The notes under the pieces were generated by a model. The model was given only the letters and a program-made list of their open reading frames with translations, ran no database searches and was not told where the DNA came from. Both the position numbers and the translations under genes were made by a program. 64,000 bases of DNA from Sulfuricurvum sp. (GTDB lineage Bacteria > Campylobacterota > Campylobacteria > Campylobacterales > Sulfurimonadaceae). The stretch's first letter is position 1; every line of letters starts with the position of its first letter. The DNA is taken from the NCBI GenBank assembly GCA_030696775.1, contig JAUYRN010000005.1, positions 124,001 through 188,000 on the forward strand, read 5' to 3'. Shown one piece after another: positions 1-7,987 of the stretch.

Positions 1-299
1 AATTGGTTTATGAAGGAAAAAATAATTCATCATTTACGACTTACCGTAACTTATTAGTGTATAAAACGAGAGATGGAAATGGTTTTAATTTACGTTTAGC
101 TTCCTTAAATAGTAGTGGAAGCAGACAATTAACAAGCAGCGGTGATAATGATTATCCGAGATTTTCCTACGATGGTGAAGCTATTTTGCACATTAAACAA
201 GAAGGGTCTCGAAGTTTGGTAGGGATTATTAGAGTAGGGATCAATAAAAGTTTTACTTTTCCACTGCATGTTGGTCGAATACAATCCCTCGATTGGTGA
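1..299 (+). CDS. tolB: TolB, C-terminal part (cut by window start)
   Basis: C-terminal 98 or so residues of the periplasmic beta-propeller protein of the Tol-Pal envelope system; the reading frame is open from the window edge and stops with TGA at 297-299. Visible are propeller-type strands such as NLRLASLNSSGSRQLTSSG and a following DNDYPRFSYDGEAI strand, the repeated pattern in which TolB counts structure elements before a YPxFSxDG turn. The family call is supported mainly by the genes that follow: pal starts 50 bases downstream and cpoB directly after it, the standard tolB-pal-cpoB order. TolB contacts Pal at the outer membrane and helps constriction during division. The N-terminal two thirds lie outside the window. 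Confidence 0.8.
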   Translation, partial: LVYEGKNNSSFTTYRNLLVYKTRDGNGFNLRLASLNSSGSRQLTSSGDNDYPRFSYDGEAILHIKQEGSRSLVGIIRVGINKSFTFPLHVGRIQSLDW

Positions 300-310
300 T
301 TAACCTTTTT

Positions 311-320
311 TGGGTATAAT
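311..320 (+). promoter_or_regulatory. Probable -10 promoter element upstream of pal
   Basis: TGGGTATAAT sits about 30 bases before the pal start codon, followed by an AAGGAG ribosome site. Campylobacterota sigma-70 promoters typically have an extended -10 and a weak -35, which fits. It would give pal-cpoB a promoter of their own within the tol operon. Confidence 0.5.
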
Positions 321-349
321 TCGCTACAGATAATATTAAGGAGTTTCAA

Positions 350-907
350 ATGAAACGTATAACGTATGTGAGTGCAATTTTAGCACTATTGGTATTTAGC
401 GGATGTTCAACTAAAGCTCCAACGATTGATGCAACTGCAAATGGAAGCGCTTCAAACAGTAGTGCAAATCAAGCTTCAGGTACAGCACAAAGTTCTACAG
501 GTGCAGATTCAGCTGTTATAGCTCCCCTTACCAATGCAAATGCTGCAGATACAAACAGCAATGCTAATGGAAGTGTTAATGCTGCCAAGGGTGTGACTAG
601 CATCTTGTTTGATTATGACAAATTTGATATTCGTGCTGACATGCAAGAAAACGTAAAAACCAACAGTGCTTTGGTTAAAAATAAAACGTTTAAACTTGAA
701 GGTAACTGCGATGAGTTCGGTAGTGATGAATATAACTTTGCACTAGGACTAAAACGAGCAAATGCAGTTAAATCAGCTTTGGTTAATGAAGGTATTAGTG
801 CAGATTCTATTAGCATGACAAGCCTAGGTGAAGGCAATCCTGTTTGTTTGGAAAAAACTCAAGAGTGCTGGGCTAAAAATCGTCGTGTTGATCTCAAGCT
901 CCCGTAA
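350..907 (+). CDS. pal: Peptidoglycan-associated lipoprotein Pal
   Basis: Outer-membrane lipoprotein that anchors the outer membrane to peptidoglycan and partners TolB. A lipoprotein signal ends in VFSGC with the lipidated Cys at residue 19. Residues 20-80 form a Ser/Ala/Asn/Thr-rich linker, and an OmpA-like peptidoglycan-binding domain covers about 82-185, with the DEFGSDEYN segment (121-129), the helix containing R136 and the closing NRRVD (177-181) that line the diaminopimelate site. Length (185 aa) is normal for the family. The start follows an AAGGAG site. The stop codon abuts the ATG of the next gene, so pal and cpoB are surely cotranscribed. Two extra Cys (166 and 173) near the C terminus could form a disulfide; this is inference. 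Confidence 0.93.
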   Translation: MKRITYVSAILALLVFSGCSTKAPTIDATANGSASNSSANQASGTAQSSTGADSAVIAPLTNANAADTNSNANGSVNAAKGVTSILFDYDKFDIRADMQENVKTNSALVKNKTFKLEGNCDEFGSDEYNFALGLKRANAVKSALVNEGISADSISMTSLGEGNPVCLEKTQECWAKNRRVDLKLP

Positions 908-1777
908 ATGCGTTCACTAGTCGTTATTACGCTTCTATCTTCTCTTCTATGTGCAGCAGAACCTTCGGTTTTTGGTGCAGGAGATCTTAATAACCCTAAT
1001 CCATATGGTCTTACGCATGAAGAAAAATTAATTTTAGAGAATAAAAAAGAGTTAGAGGGCATTGCGCATAAGAATAATGTCCAGACTGCTCGTGTTGAGT
1101 CCGTTGCAGAGCGTTTAGACGGAATGCAGGCAATCGTAGAAGGGCTTGGGCAATCTGTTAATGAACATCGAATGGCTTTAGCAAAAATAAATGAATCGAT
1201 AACGGATCAAAATAGTTCCAAATCGATTGATGACTTGGTTAAGCAAAGTTCTATAAACAGTGATAATATTATTCAGCTTAAAACGCTAATAGAAGAGCTT
1301 TCGGCTACAGTCGATCAAATAAATACATCATACGTAACCAAAGAAGAGTTTAGCTCTTTGGTTAAGCAACTCAAAATATCACTTCCCGCAACTGCAAATG
1401 CTCCAAAAAAGATGGATAACGTTAATCTTGAAAAAGAAGCAAAAAAACTCTTTGACCAAAAAAAATATTCTGAAGCACAAACATATTTTGAGTTGATGAT
1501 ACAAAAAAAATATAAAACTGCAGATGCTTATTTTTGGTTAGGTGAAACGTGTTTTGAGCAAAAAAAATACAAAGAAGCTATTTCATATTATAAGCAAAGT
1601 GCTGCTGGAAATGAAAAAGGATCGACAATGCCGACACTTCTTCTTCATACCGGTATATCTATGGAAAAAAATGGAGACATTGGAAATGCTAAAGCATTCT
1701 ACAATGCAACTATTTCAAAATTTTCTGGTTCTGGTGCAGCTGAGGAAGCGAAAGTAAAACTCTCTAAACTCAAATAG
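908..1777 (+). CDS. cpoB: Cell division coordinator CpoB (YbgF), TPR protein
   Basis: Periplasmic Tol-Pal accessory protein linking envelope constriction to peptidoglycan synthesis in well-studied relatives. A signal peptide (about 1-17, MRSLVVITLLSSLLCAA) is followed by a helical coiled-coil trimerisation region (about 30-140) and by C-terminal tetratricopeptide repeats (about 175-289; EAKKLFDQKKYSEAQTYF, then AYFWLGETCFEQKKYKEA). The 289-aa length fits YbgF-family proteins. It begins immediately after the pal stop codon (TAA then ATG, no gap), showing translational coupling. Behind it, TAGCTATA (1775-1782) and TATAGCTA (1802-1809) form an 8-bp inverted repeat that may end the operon. Confidence 0.85.
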   Translation: MRSLVVITLLSSLLCAAEPSVFGAGDLNNPNPYGLTHEEKLILENKKELEGIAHKNNVQTARVESVAERLDGMQAIVEGLGQSVNEHRMALAKINESITDQNSSKSIDDLVKQSSINSDNIIQLKTLIEELSATVDQINTSYVTKEEFSSLVKQLKISLPATANAPKKMDNVNLEKEAKKLFDQKKYSEAQTYFELMIQKKYKTADAYFWLGETCFEQKKYKEAISYYKQSAAGNEKGSTMPTLLLHTGISMEKNGDIGNAKAFYNATISKFSGSGAAEEAKVKLSKLK

Positions 1778-1853
1778 CTATATGATGGTTTTCAGCCTAT
1801 CTATAGCTAAATGTGCTAAAATCGCATTATCTTAAAATTTGTAAGGCAAGTCA

Positions 1854-2375
1854 ATGGCAATTGAAGCAAATCAGATCGTTTCGATCGAATATGAAGTTCG
1901 CGATGGTGCGAATGTTGTGGACAGTAATATTGGTGGTCAACCATTAGTATTTATGTTTGGAAAAGGGCAAATCATTCCTGGTTTAGAAAATGGGATTGCA
2001 CACATGTCTATGGGTGAAAAAGGTGATGTGATGGTTAAAGCTGTCGATGCCTACGGCGATTATAATGAAGATGCACAGCAAGAGCTTCCACGTGAGCAAT
2101 TTGCAGGTATCGATTTAAATCCTGGTATGACATTGTATGGTCAAGGCGAAGATGGCGGAACCGTTCAAGTTACTGTTAAAGAGGTTAAAGGTGATAATGT
2201 TATTATCGACTTTAATCATCCTCTTGCTGGTAAAGATTTAATGTTCAGCGTAACGATCAACGTTGTTCGTGATCCTTCTGCAGAAGAAGCTATGAGCGGT
2301 ATCCCTGCTGAAAATGCTGTTGATGACAGCGGATGTTGCGGAAGCGGTGGTAACCACGGCTGTGGATGTCACTAA
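1854..2375 (+). CDS. slyD: SlyD-type FKBP peptidyl-prolyl isomerase
   Basis: Cytoplasmic prolyl cis-trans isomerase and metallochaperone. The FKBP fold is split by an inserted chaperone flap, giving the SlyD signature: VSIEYEVRDG at the start, GGQPLVFMFGKGQIIPGLE, then the insert, and FNHPLAGKDLMFSVTI at the end of the fold. The last 15 residues carry five Cys and two His (GCCGSGGNHGCGCH), the metal-binding tail that in well-studied SlyD delivers nickel to hydrogenase or urease, relevant if this organism oxidises hydrogen. Length 173 aa. A -10-like GCTAAAAT lies about 40 bases upstream. The downstream gene overlaps the stop. Confidence 0.92.
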   Translation: MAIEANQIVSIEYEVRDGANVVDSNIGGQPLVFMFGKGQIIPGLENGIAHMSMGEKGDVMVKAVDAYGDYNEDAQQELPREQFAGIDLNPGMTLYGQGEDGGTVQVTVKEVKGDNVIIDFNHPLAGKDLMFSVTINVVRDPSAEEAMSGIPAENAVDDSGCCGSGGNHGCGCH

Positions 2376-3129
2376 TTTCTTAACTGCTTCAAGCGCCTCG
2401 CTTGAGGCGTTTAAAACTGCTAATCTACTAAAAGGTCTATCGGTTAGTGCCATAATTATTGGTGCTCGAGGGACTGGAAAACTTACTCTTGCTCGCTACA
2501 TATTACCCCATGCTCCTGTTATTGATGCCAGTAATTTTGATGAACTTATGGATTCATTGGAAAAGCATAGCGCCATTATTATCCATAGAATTGATGATAT
2601 TTCCAATATAAAGCGGTTTGAAGAGACTCTAAATCGAACTAAAACACGTATTATCGCAACAGGTGGATTTCGTTTTTCTCAGGAACAATTAGAAAATATT
2701 TTTTCTATTCGTCTGAGTATCCCTTCTTTGAGTGAACGTCCTGAAGATATTGCTTTGTTATGCGATCTCTTTACGCGAGAAGCTCAAGAAACATTTGGGA
2801 AAATGGATCCTATCGATACGAGTAAATTCATTCCGGATGTGAGTGAAAATGCTCTCTCCTTGCGTAGACAAGTTTATTTGCATTGCTTGTTAAGCAGTGT
2901 TGGTGAAGATGATCTCATGGGTATCATGGAAAATTTCTTATTTCAGAAGCTGGGCAGTAATAATGATTACAGAAAGTTTTTGCATTTATATGAAGTTCCT
3001 TTGATCCGTGCAGGAATAAAGAAATTTAAATCACAGTTGCAATTATCGGATAAATTAGGACTCAATCGTAATACTCTACGTAAAAAAATCACAGAACATG
3101 CACAGTATAAACTTGAAATAAAGGAATAA
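2362..3129 (+). CDS. P-loop ATPase-like protein with C-terminal Fis-type helix-turn-helix
   Basis: About 255 aa. A Walker A-like GARGTGKLT near residue 35 and an AAA+-like layout (IIIHRIDDI strand, then FRFSQEQLENIFSIRLSIPSLSERPEDIALL) recall the ATPase domain of sigma-54 activators, including the SL-RPEDI stretch after sensor I. The end, QLQLSDKLGLNRNTLRKKI, is a Fis-type DNA-binding helix-turn-helix. It lacks a GAFTGA loop and is much shorter than a true NtrC-type activator, so a sigma-54 role is uncertain. Start choice: an ATG at 2314 would overlap slyD by 62 bases; GTG at 2362 gives a 14-base overlap and is preferred. It runs 2 bases into fabD and is probably cotranscribed with it. Confidence 0.7.
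   Translation: MDVTNFLTASSASLEAFKTANLLKGLSVSAIIIGARGTGKLTLARYILPHAPVIDASNFDELMDSLEKHSAIIIHRIDDISNIKRFEETLNRTKTRIIATGGFRFSQEQLENIFSIRLSIPSLSERPEDIALLCDLFTREAQETFGKMDPIDTSKFIPDVSENALSLRRQVYLHCLLSSVGEDDLMGIMENFLFQKLGSNNDYRKFLHLYEVPLIRAGIKKFKSQLQLSDKLGLNRNTLRKKITEHAQYKLEIKE
2394..2409 (+). terminator. Hairpin just after slyD, inside the start of the next gene
   Basis: CGCCTC-GCTT-GAGGCG forms a 6-bp G+C-rich stem 18 bases after the slyD stop, followed by TTTAAAA. It looks like an intrinsic terminator but lies within the first codons of the overlapping P-loop protein gene, so it may act as a partial terminator or attenuator. The T-run is short. Confidence 0.35.
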
Positions 3130-3131
3130 AA

Positions 3132-4070
3132 ATGAACTCAAAAAAAATAGCAATGATTTTTCCGGGACAAGGCTCTCAAAGTATTGGTATGGGAAAGTCT
3201 TTTTATGAAAACAGTCCATTAGCTCGCGAAATGTTTGAGCGTGCAGGCGAACGTATCGGTGTTGATTTTAGCAAATTATTGTTTGAAGAAAATGAGCAGA
3301 TTAATGAGACGGCGTATACTCAACCTGCTATTTTATTGGTTTCTTTGATTGCTTATAAATTATTTCAAGAAGCTCGCCCCACGGATGCCGTATTATTTTT
3401 GGGTCACTCATTGGGTGAATTTAGTGCATTGTGCGCGAGTGGTGCGATTGATTACGTCGATGCGGTGGAGTTGGTACATACTCGTGGGTTGCTAATGCAA
3501 AATGCATGTGCTGATATTAATGCCGGTATGATGGCGATTTTAGGTCTTGATGACAGTGTCGTTGAAGAAGTTTGTCTAAAAGCCAATGCAGAGGGTAAGC
3601 GGATTTGGCCTGCTAACTTTAACCAAAATGGTCAACTTGTTGTCGCTGGAATCAAAGAAGATTTAAGTGCCATGGAAAGTGTCTTCAAAGAAGCGGGAGC
3701 AAAACGGGCATTGTTGCTGAATATGTCGATTGCGAGCCACTGTCCTCTTCTTTCAAGTGCAATGGAACCATTGGGCGAAGCGATGGAAGCAAAGGTCAAT
3801 GATACCTTTAGTGCACCGATTGTTTCTAATGCCACGACGCAAAAATATGCAACTAAAAAAGAAGCAATTGAATGGTTGAAAATTCAATTGATCCAACCGG
3901 TTAAATACAAACAATCCATCGAAGCCATTGCAAGTGAAATCGATGTGATGATTGAGTTTGGTAACGGTGCGGTGTTAAAAGGGCTCAACAAGCGTAATGC
4001 ACCTGAAGTTGAGACAATGGGAATATCCGACATGGAATCACTTGCAAAGGTATGCGAAGCACTCTCATGA
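3132..4070 (+). CDS. fabD: Malonyl-CoA:ACP transacylase FabD
   Basis: Transfers malonyl from CoA to acyl carrier protein, supplying extender units for type II fatty acid synthesis in the cytoplasm. The N-terminal PGQGSQ motif is at residues 11-16, the nucleophile elbow GHSLGE at 91-96 (Ser93) and the catalytic His at SHCPLL (His203). Length 312 aa is typical. The stop overlaps the following ATG (ATGA), so translation is coupled to the amidase gene downstream. fabD lies apart from other fab genes here. Confidence 0.95.
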   Translation: MNSKKIAMIFPGQGSQSIGMGKSFYENSPLAREMFERAGERIGVDFSKLLFEENEQINETAYTQPAILLVSLIAYKLFQEARPTDAVLFLGHSLGEFSALCASGAIDYVDAVELVHTRGLLMQNACADINAGMMAILGLDDSVVEEVCLKANAEGKRIWPANFNQNGQLVVAGIKEDLSAMESVFKEAGAKRALLLNMSIASHCPLLSSAMEPLGEAMEAKVNDTFSAPIVSNATTQKYATKKEAIEWLKIQLIQPVKYKQSIEAIASEIDVMIEFGNGAVLKGLNKRNAPEVETMGISDMESLAKVCEALS

Positions 4071-4825
4071 AAGCAGCTTTACTCCAGTTTGCACCCAAGC
4101 TCAATCGCTCTAATTTAGAGAGGGTTTTAGCGCTCATCGATATTAACTCAGATGCGGATGTAGTTGTTTTTCCTGAACTGGCACTGAGTGGCTATATGCT
4201 TCAAGATAAACTTTTTGAAGATGCATGGAATCTTGATGAGTTAGTGCCGTTGGCAAAGGCTAGTAACGTGTGTGATATTGCAATAGGTGCTGCCATTTGG
4301 GATGATGGAAAGGTGTACAATAGCGCCCTTTATTTTTCTAAAGGTGTGTTGCTTCATATTCATCACAAAAACCATCTTCCTACGTATGGAATGTTTGAAG
4401 AAGGGCGTTACTTTGCTGCTGGAAATGAAATAAAGAGTTTTCAAACAGCGTATGGCACTGCTGTTATGGTTGTGTGTGAAGATGTTTGGCGAGCACAGAC
4501 ATTTGCTACTCTTGCAACATTGGATGTTGATGTCATTTATGTATTGGCTGCTTCCCCTGCACGTGACTTTAGTGATGAGGGATTGCTGATAGAATCTCAA
4601 TGGGATGCCTTGTTAAAATCTCTTGCACTGCTAACGAAAGCATATGTTGTTTTTGTCAACCGTGTCGGATTTGAAGATGGACTTGGATTTTGGGGAGGAA
4701 GTAGGGTGATTACTCCTATTGGTTCTGTTGAGCATCAACTCTCTCTTTTGGATGAAGAGTCAAAAATTGTTTCATTGAATCATAAACTTCAAAAATTAGA
4801 GCGTTATATTGCAAAAAATACCTAA
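4067..4825 (+). CDS. Carbon-nitrogen hydrolase (nitrilase superfamily)
   Basis: Amidase-type member of the nitrilase superfamily, 252 aa. The Glu-Lys-Cys triad is intact: Glu37 in VVFPELALSGY, Lys101 in HHKNHLPTYG, Cys137 in VVCEDVWRAQ. The arrangement resembles the glutaminase half of glutamine-dependent NAD synthetase, so it could supply ammonia, but no synthetase domain is attached and the substrate cannot be read from sequence. The start is ATG 4067, overlapping the fabD stop, rather than the in-frame ATG at 4052. mtnN follows after 11 bases. A second family member at 22240 lacks two of the triad residues. Confidence 0.8.
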   Translation: MKAALLQFAPKLNRSNLERVLALIDINSDADVVVFPELALSGYMLQDKLFEDAWNLDELVPLAKASNVCDIAIGAAIWDDGKVYNSALYFSKGVLLHIHHKNHLPTYGMFEEGRYFAAGNEIKSFQTAYGTAVMVVCEDVWRAQTFATLATLDVDVIYVLAASPARDFSDEGLLIESQWDALLKSLALLTKAYVVFVNRVGFEDGLGFWGGSRVITPIGSVEHQLSLLDEESKIVSLNHKLQKLERYIAKNT

Positions 4826-4836
4826 GAGGAACTAAA

Positions 4837-5529
4837 ATGAAAATAGCCATTATGGGAGCGATGAGAGAAGAGATCGATCCAATATTAGAAAGTGTCGGCA
4901 CCTATCAGACGCTTGAACATGCTGGAAATGTATTTTACACGTGCACGTATAAAAACCATGAACTGGTAATTGCGTATTCAAAAATTGGAAAAGTTTTTTC
5001 TGCAATTACTGCTTCGGTCATGTTGGAACGTTTCGGTGCTGAAGTTTTACTCTTTAGCGGTGTAGCAGGCGGAATTTCCAAAGAGTTGAAAATCGGTGAT
5101 TTAATTATGGCGTCTGCATTGTGCCAGCATGATGTTGATATTGTCGCTTTTGGTCACCCGTATGGGTTTATTCCTGAGGGAACGTTGATGATTGAATCCG
5201 ATGCGAATCTTCGTTCTCTTGCCTCTGAAGTCGCCATCGATATGGGTGTTGATTTGTATGAAGGAATTATTGCAACAGGCGATCAATTTGTTGCTAGTGG
5301 CGAGCGAAAATCATGGATACAGCAAACGTTTAATGCGGATGCGTTAGAGATGGAAGGGGCAAGTGTTGCATGTGTTTGCCAAAACTTCGGTATTCCATTT
5401 TTTGTTTTACGTGCGATCAGCGATACTGCAGATGGCGGAGCAAGTGATGATTTTGATGCATTTTTGAAAACGTCTGCTGCTGAGAGTGCTAAGTTTATTT
5501 TAGAGATGGTAAAACGCATTGGTGATTAA
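4837..5529 (+). CDS. mtnN: 5'-methylthioadenosine/S-adenosylhomocysteine nucleosidase
   Basis: Hydrolyses MTA, SAH and 5'-deoxyadenosine to adenine plus the thio-sugar; in Campylobacterota it also serves the futalosine route to menaquinone (family knowledge). Visible: MGAMREEIDPIL with the conserved Glu12, the phosphorylase-like GVAGGI (75-80), TGDQFVAS (147-154), the substrate loop LEMEGAS (Glu171/Glu173) and catalytic Asp196 in ISDTADG. Length 230 aa is standard. Its end overlaps the probable GTG start of the next gene. Confidence 0.94.
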   Translation: MKIAIMGAMREEIDPILESVGTYQTLEHAGNVFYTCTYKNHELVIAYSKIGKVFSAITASVMLERFGAEVLLFSGVAGGISKELKIGDLIMASALCQHDVDIVAFGHPYGFIPEGTLMIESDANLRSLASEVAIDMGVDLYEGIIATGDQFVASGERKSWIQQTFNADALEMEGASVACVCQNFGIPFFVLRAISDTADGGASDDFDAFLKTSAAESAKFILEMVKRIGD

Positions 5530-6277
5530 GTTAAACAAGAAGATTATGAGTAAAATTGGACAAACGAATGCAGCTTTTAATCTTATAGAAGAGGGTGATA
5601 AAATCCTCGTCGGCCTTAGTGGTGGCAAAGATTCATTGACGATGATACACGCACTTCGTGAGCAGCAGAGACGTGCTCCCTTTAACTTTGAGCTTATAGC
5701 CGTCACGGTAACGTATGGTATGGGTGAAGATTTAACGAAGCTCAGTGAACATTGTGCTGAGCATGGGATTACTCATCATATTCATGCAACCAATACGTAT
5801 GAGATTGCTACCGATAAAATTCGTAAAAACTCATCTTTTTGCAGTTTTTTTTCCCGTATGCGACGCGGTGCTCTTTACGAGGCAGCGATTGAACACGGAT
5901 GCAATAAAGTCGCACTTGGGCATCACCTCGATGATGCAGCGGAAAGTTTTTTCATGAATATGATTTATAACGGTCATATGAGAGCACTTGCTCCGAAATA
6001 TAAGGCGGGTAATGGATTGATCGTCATTCGACCGCTCATCCAGTTACGTGAACGTCAGCTTGCAGTATGTGCTCTAGAGAACGAAATGCCGACAATCGGT
6101 GATGAGATGTGCCCATCCATGCGGTTCGATGTCAAAATGCCTCATGCTCGCGCTTCTATGAAAGTAATGTTAGGAGAGATGGAAGAAAAGCATCCGAATT
6201 TATTTGTTTCAATAAACTCGGCATTTGGTCATATTAGCGATGAAACATTTTTTGATCCTGAAAGATTTAGTTTATAA
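5522..6277 (+). CDS. ttcA: TtcA-like tRNA 2-thiocytidine synthetase (PP-loop)
   Basis: PP-loop ATPase of the TtcA/TtuA class that inserts sulfur into tRNA cytidine 32. The PP-loop SGGKDSL is at about residues 33-39 and GHHLDDAAESFFMN carries the family helix. TtcA enzymes hold an iron-sulfur cluster with a CxxC pair plus one distal Cys. Here the expected CSxCSR segment reads FCSFFSR, so the second Cys is Phe; a distal Cys is present in GDEMCPSMRFD. The protein resembles TtcA from the first codons (IKLNKKIMSKIGQTNAAF), so the GTG at 5522, overlapping mtnN, is chosen over ATG 5546. The 3' end overlaps mutY tail to tail by 11 bases. Confidence 0.78.
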   Translation: MIKLNKKIMSKIGQTNAAFNLIEEGDKILVGLSGGKDSLTMIHALREQQRRAPFNFELIAVTVTYGMGEDLTKLSEHCAEHGITHHIHATNTYEIATDKIRKNSSFCSFFSRMRRGALYEAAIEHGCNKVALGHHLDDAAESFFMNMIYNGHMRALAPKYKAGNGLIVIRPLIQLRERQLAVCALENEMPTIGDEMCPSMRFDVKMPHARASMKVMLGEMEEKHPNLFVSINSAFGHISDETFFDPERFSL

Positions 6278-7217
6278 ATTCCAGTATTTTATGATCCGCA
6301 CGGCTCAGTGAAAGCTCGGAAATTTCTTCCAAGCTAAACCATTCGAACTCTTCGTCAACATCGTTACTTTTACATCGATAAACATCTGCTTCTAAGGCGA
6401 AGTGGCTGTAGTGTTGAGTGATGTGACCTAGGTATTCATTTTTAAATTCGTTTAGCTCTTCATACTGAGCAAATCCCCATAATCCTGATAAAAACCGTTC
6501 TTGTCTCTGATAGAGAGCAAATTTACCATTATTTTCAAAGATAACAATATTTCTATTGCGAACGGGTTTTACTTTTTTCATTTTAGGTGCTGGATAGAGG
6601 AGGGGAGAGTTTTTTCCTTGGCAAGTAGACTCAAAGGGACAATGCTCACATAACGGTTTTTTAGGTAAACATAGCGTTGAGCCTACATCCATCATTGCTT
6701 GATTGTATTCATACGGATGATTTGAATCAAAAAGAGTATAGGCGTATTCCCATAGTTTTTTTTCATTGCGGTCAACGAGTCTGAAATAGCGATAGAGTAT
6801 TCGCTTAACGTTGGCATCCATGATGGGTAACGCTTCACGGTAGGCAAAAGCGGCTACTGCATGAGCGGTGGAGCGCCCAATACCGGGTAACTGCATCAAG
6901 TCAAATGCATTGAGCGGAAGGACGCCATCGCATTGACGAGATGCTGCATGAAGATTACGAGCTCTTGTGTAGTAGCCTAATCCTTCCCATTTTTTTAGGA
7001 CATCATCGACATGAGCTTCTGCTAAATCTTGTAACGTAGGGAAGCTATCCAAAAATGGGAAGTAAAACCGCTCTAAGACTGTTTTGACTTGCGTTTGCTG
7101 GAGCATTATTTCACTGATATATATTTTATAAGGATCACTTGTCATACGCCATGGTAAATCGTGACGACCATTAGCCTTATACCAGAAAAGTAGTGCTTGT
7201 TGAGGGGTTGATTGCAT
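6267..7217 (-). CDS. mutY: A/G-specific adenine DNA glycosylase MutY
   Basis: Removes adenine mispaired with 8-oxoguanine. Helix-hairpin-helix LPGIGRSTAHAVAAFAY at about 110-126, catalytic Glu36 (SEIMLQQTQV), Asp134 (MDANVKR) and a [4Fe-4S] site C-x6-C-x2-C-x5-C at Cys183, 190, 193 and 199. The C-terminal portion (from about 220) is the NUDIX-like 8-oxoG recognition domain. 316 aa, somewhat shorter than the E. coli enzyme because that domain is reduced. It is transcribed convergently with the ttcA-like gene and is alone on its strand. Confidence 0.95.
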   Translation of the reverse strand: MQSTPQQALLFWYKANGRHDLPWRMTSDPYKIYISEIMLQQTQVKTVLERFYFPFLDSFPTLQDLAEAHVDDVLKKWEGLGYYTRARNLHAASRQCDGVLPLNAFDLMQLPGIGRSTAHAVAAFAYREALPIMDANVKRILYRYFRLVDRNEKKLWEYAYTLFDSNHPYEYNQAMMDVGSTLCLPKKPLCEHCPFESTCQGKNSPLLYPAPKMKKVKPVRNRNIVIFENNGKFALYQRQERFLSGLWGFAQYEELNEFKNEYLGHITQHYSHFALEADVYRCKSNDVDEEFEWFSLEEISELSLSRADHKILEFIN

Positions 7218-7411
7218 TTAGAAATTGTAGCGAAAATAATGAGGACCTTGGTATTACCCGCTCTCATTAGCAGCTCCAACGTCTCATTCGAAATATTGTA
7301 TCAAATTCCGATAGAATGAATTGATCATTTTTTAATCATAATTTGAATTTTTAAGATACTTTAGGGTAACAGAGTATACAAATACAGATAACTATCTTAA
7401 AGGAGTGTGTG

Positions 7412-7987
7412 ATGGTCAGTGTAAGTGAAATCTTTACAGACTCTATTGAGATCAAAGGGTCAAAATTTATCGCTTTTTGTATGCCTGTGTCTCTATATGA
7501 ATACGAGATGCAACGTTTGAAGTCACTGCATTCAAAAGCAGTTCATTTTGTAAGTGCATACCGATTGTTAAATGAATTCGATCAGATTGTTGAATACAGT
7601 GGAGATGACGGTGAGCCAAAAGGGACATCGGGTAAACCTACTTTATCTGTATTGCAAGGGCATGGGCTTATCAATGCTGCTATTATCACCGTTCGTTATT
7701 TTGGTGGGACAAAACTGGGACCAGGTGGTTTAGTACGAGCCTATGCTGAGGCTGCTAATGCGGCATACGCGCAAGCAATTTTACAGCCATATGAAAAACT
7801 TCTTATGCATAAAATCGAATGTGATTACTCAAATATTTCAATGGTGGAGTATGAGAGTGCTCAATCAGATATTCAAATAATTTCTAAAGAATTTGGCGAT
7901 AAAGGTGCACTCTTTGAGATTGAGGGCACTGCGGAAAAGTTGGAGAAGCTTTATGGTGTGCTAGGGCGGAGCATTCGACGAGTATAA
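7412..7987 (+). CDS. yigZ: YigZ/IMPACT family protein
   Basis: 191 aa. The N-terminal UPF0029 domain is recognisable by the conserved run GDDGEPKGTSGKPTL and the following ITVRYFGGTKLGPGGLVRAY, hallmarks of bacterial YigZ and eukaryotic IMPACT. The C-terminal part is the ferredoxin-like DUF1949 half. The biochemical role in bacteria is not settled; RNA or ribosome-related functions have been proposed for the family. ATG 7412 is preferred over the GTG three bases earlier because of the AAGGAG site at 7399. It converges on the DUF3137 gene with no spacer. Confidence 0.88.
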   Translation: MVSVSEIFTDSIEIKGSKFIAFCMPVSLYEYEMQRLKSLHSKAVHFVSAYRLLNEFDQIVEYSGDDGEPKGTSGKPTLSVLQGHGLINAAIITVRYFGGTKLGPGGLVRAYAEAANAAYAQAILQPYEKLLMHKIECDYSNISMVEYESAQSDIQIISKEFGDKGALFEIEGTAEKLEKLYGVLGRSIRRV

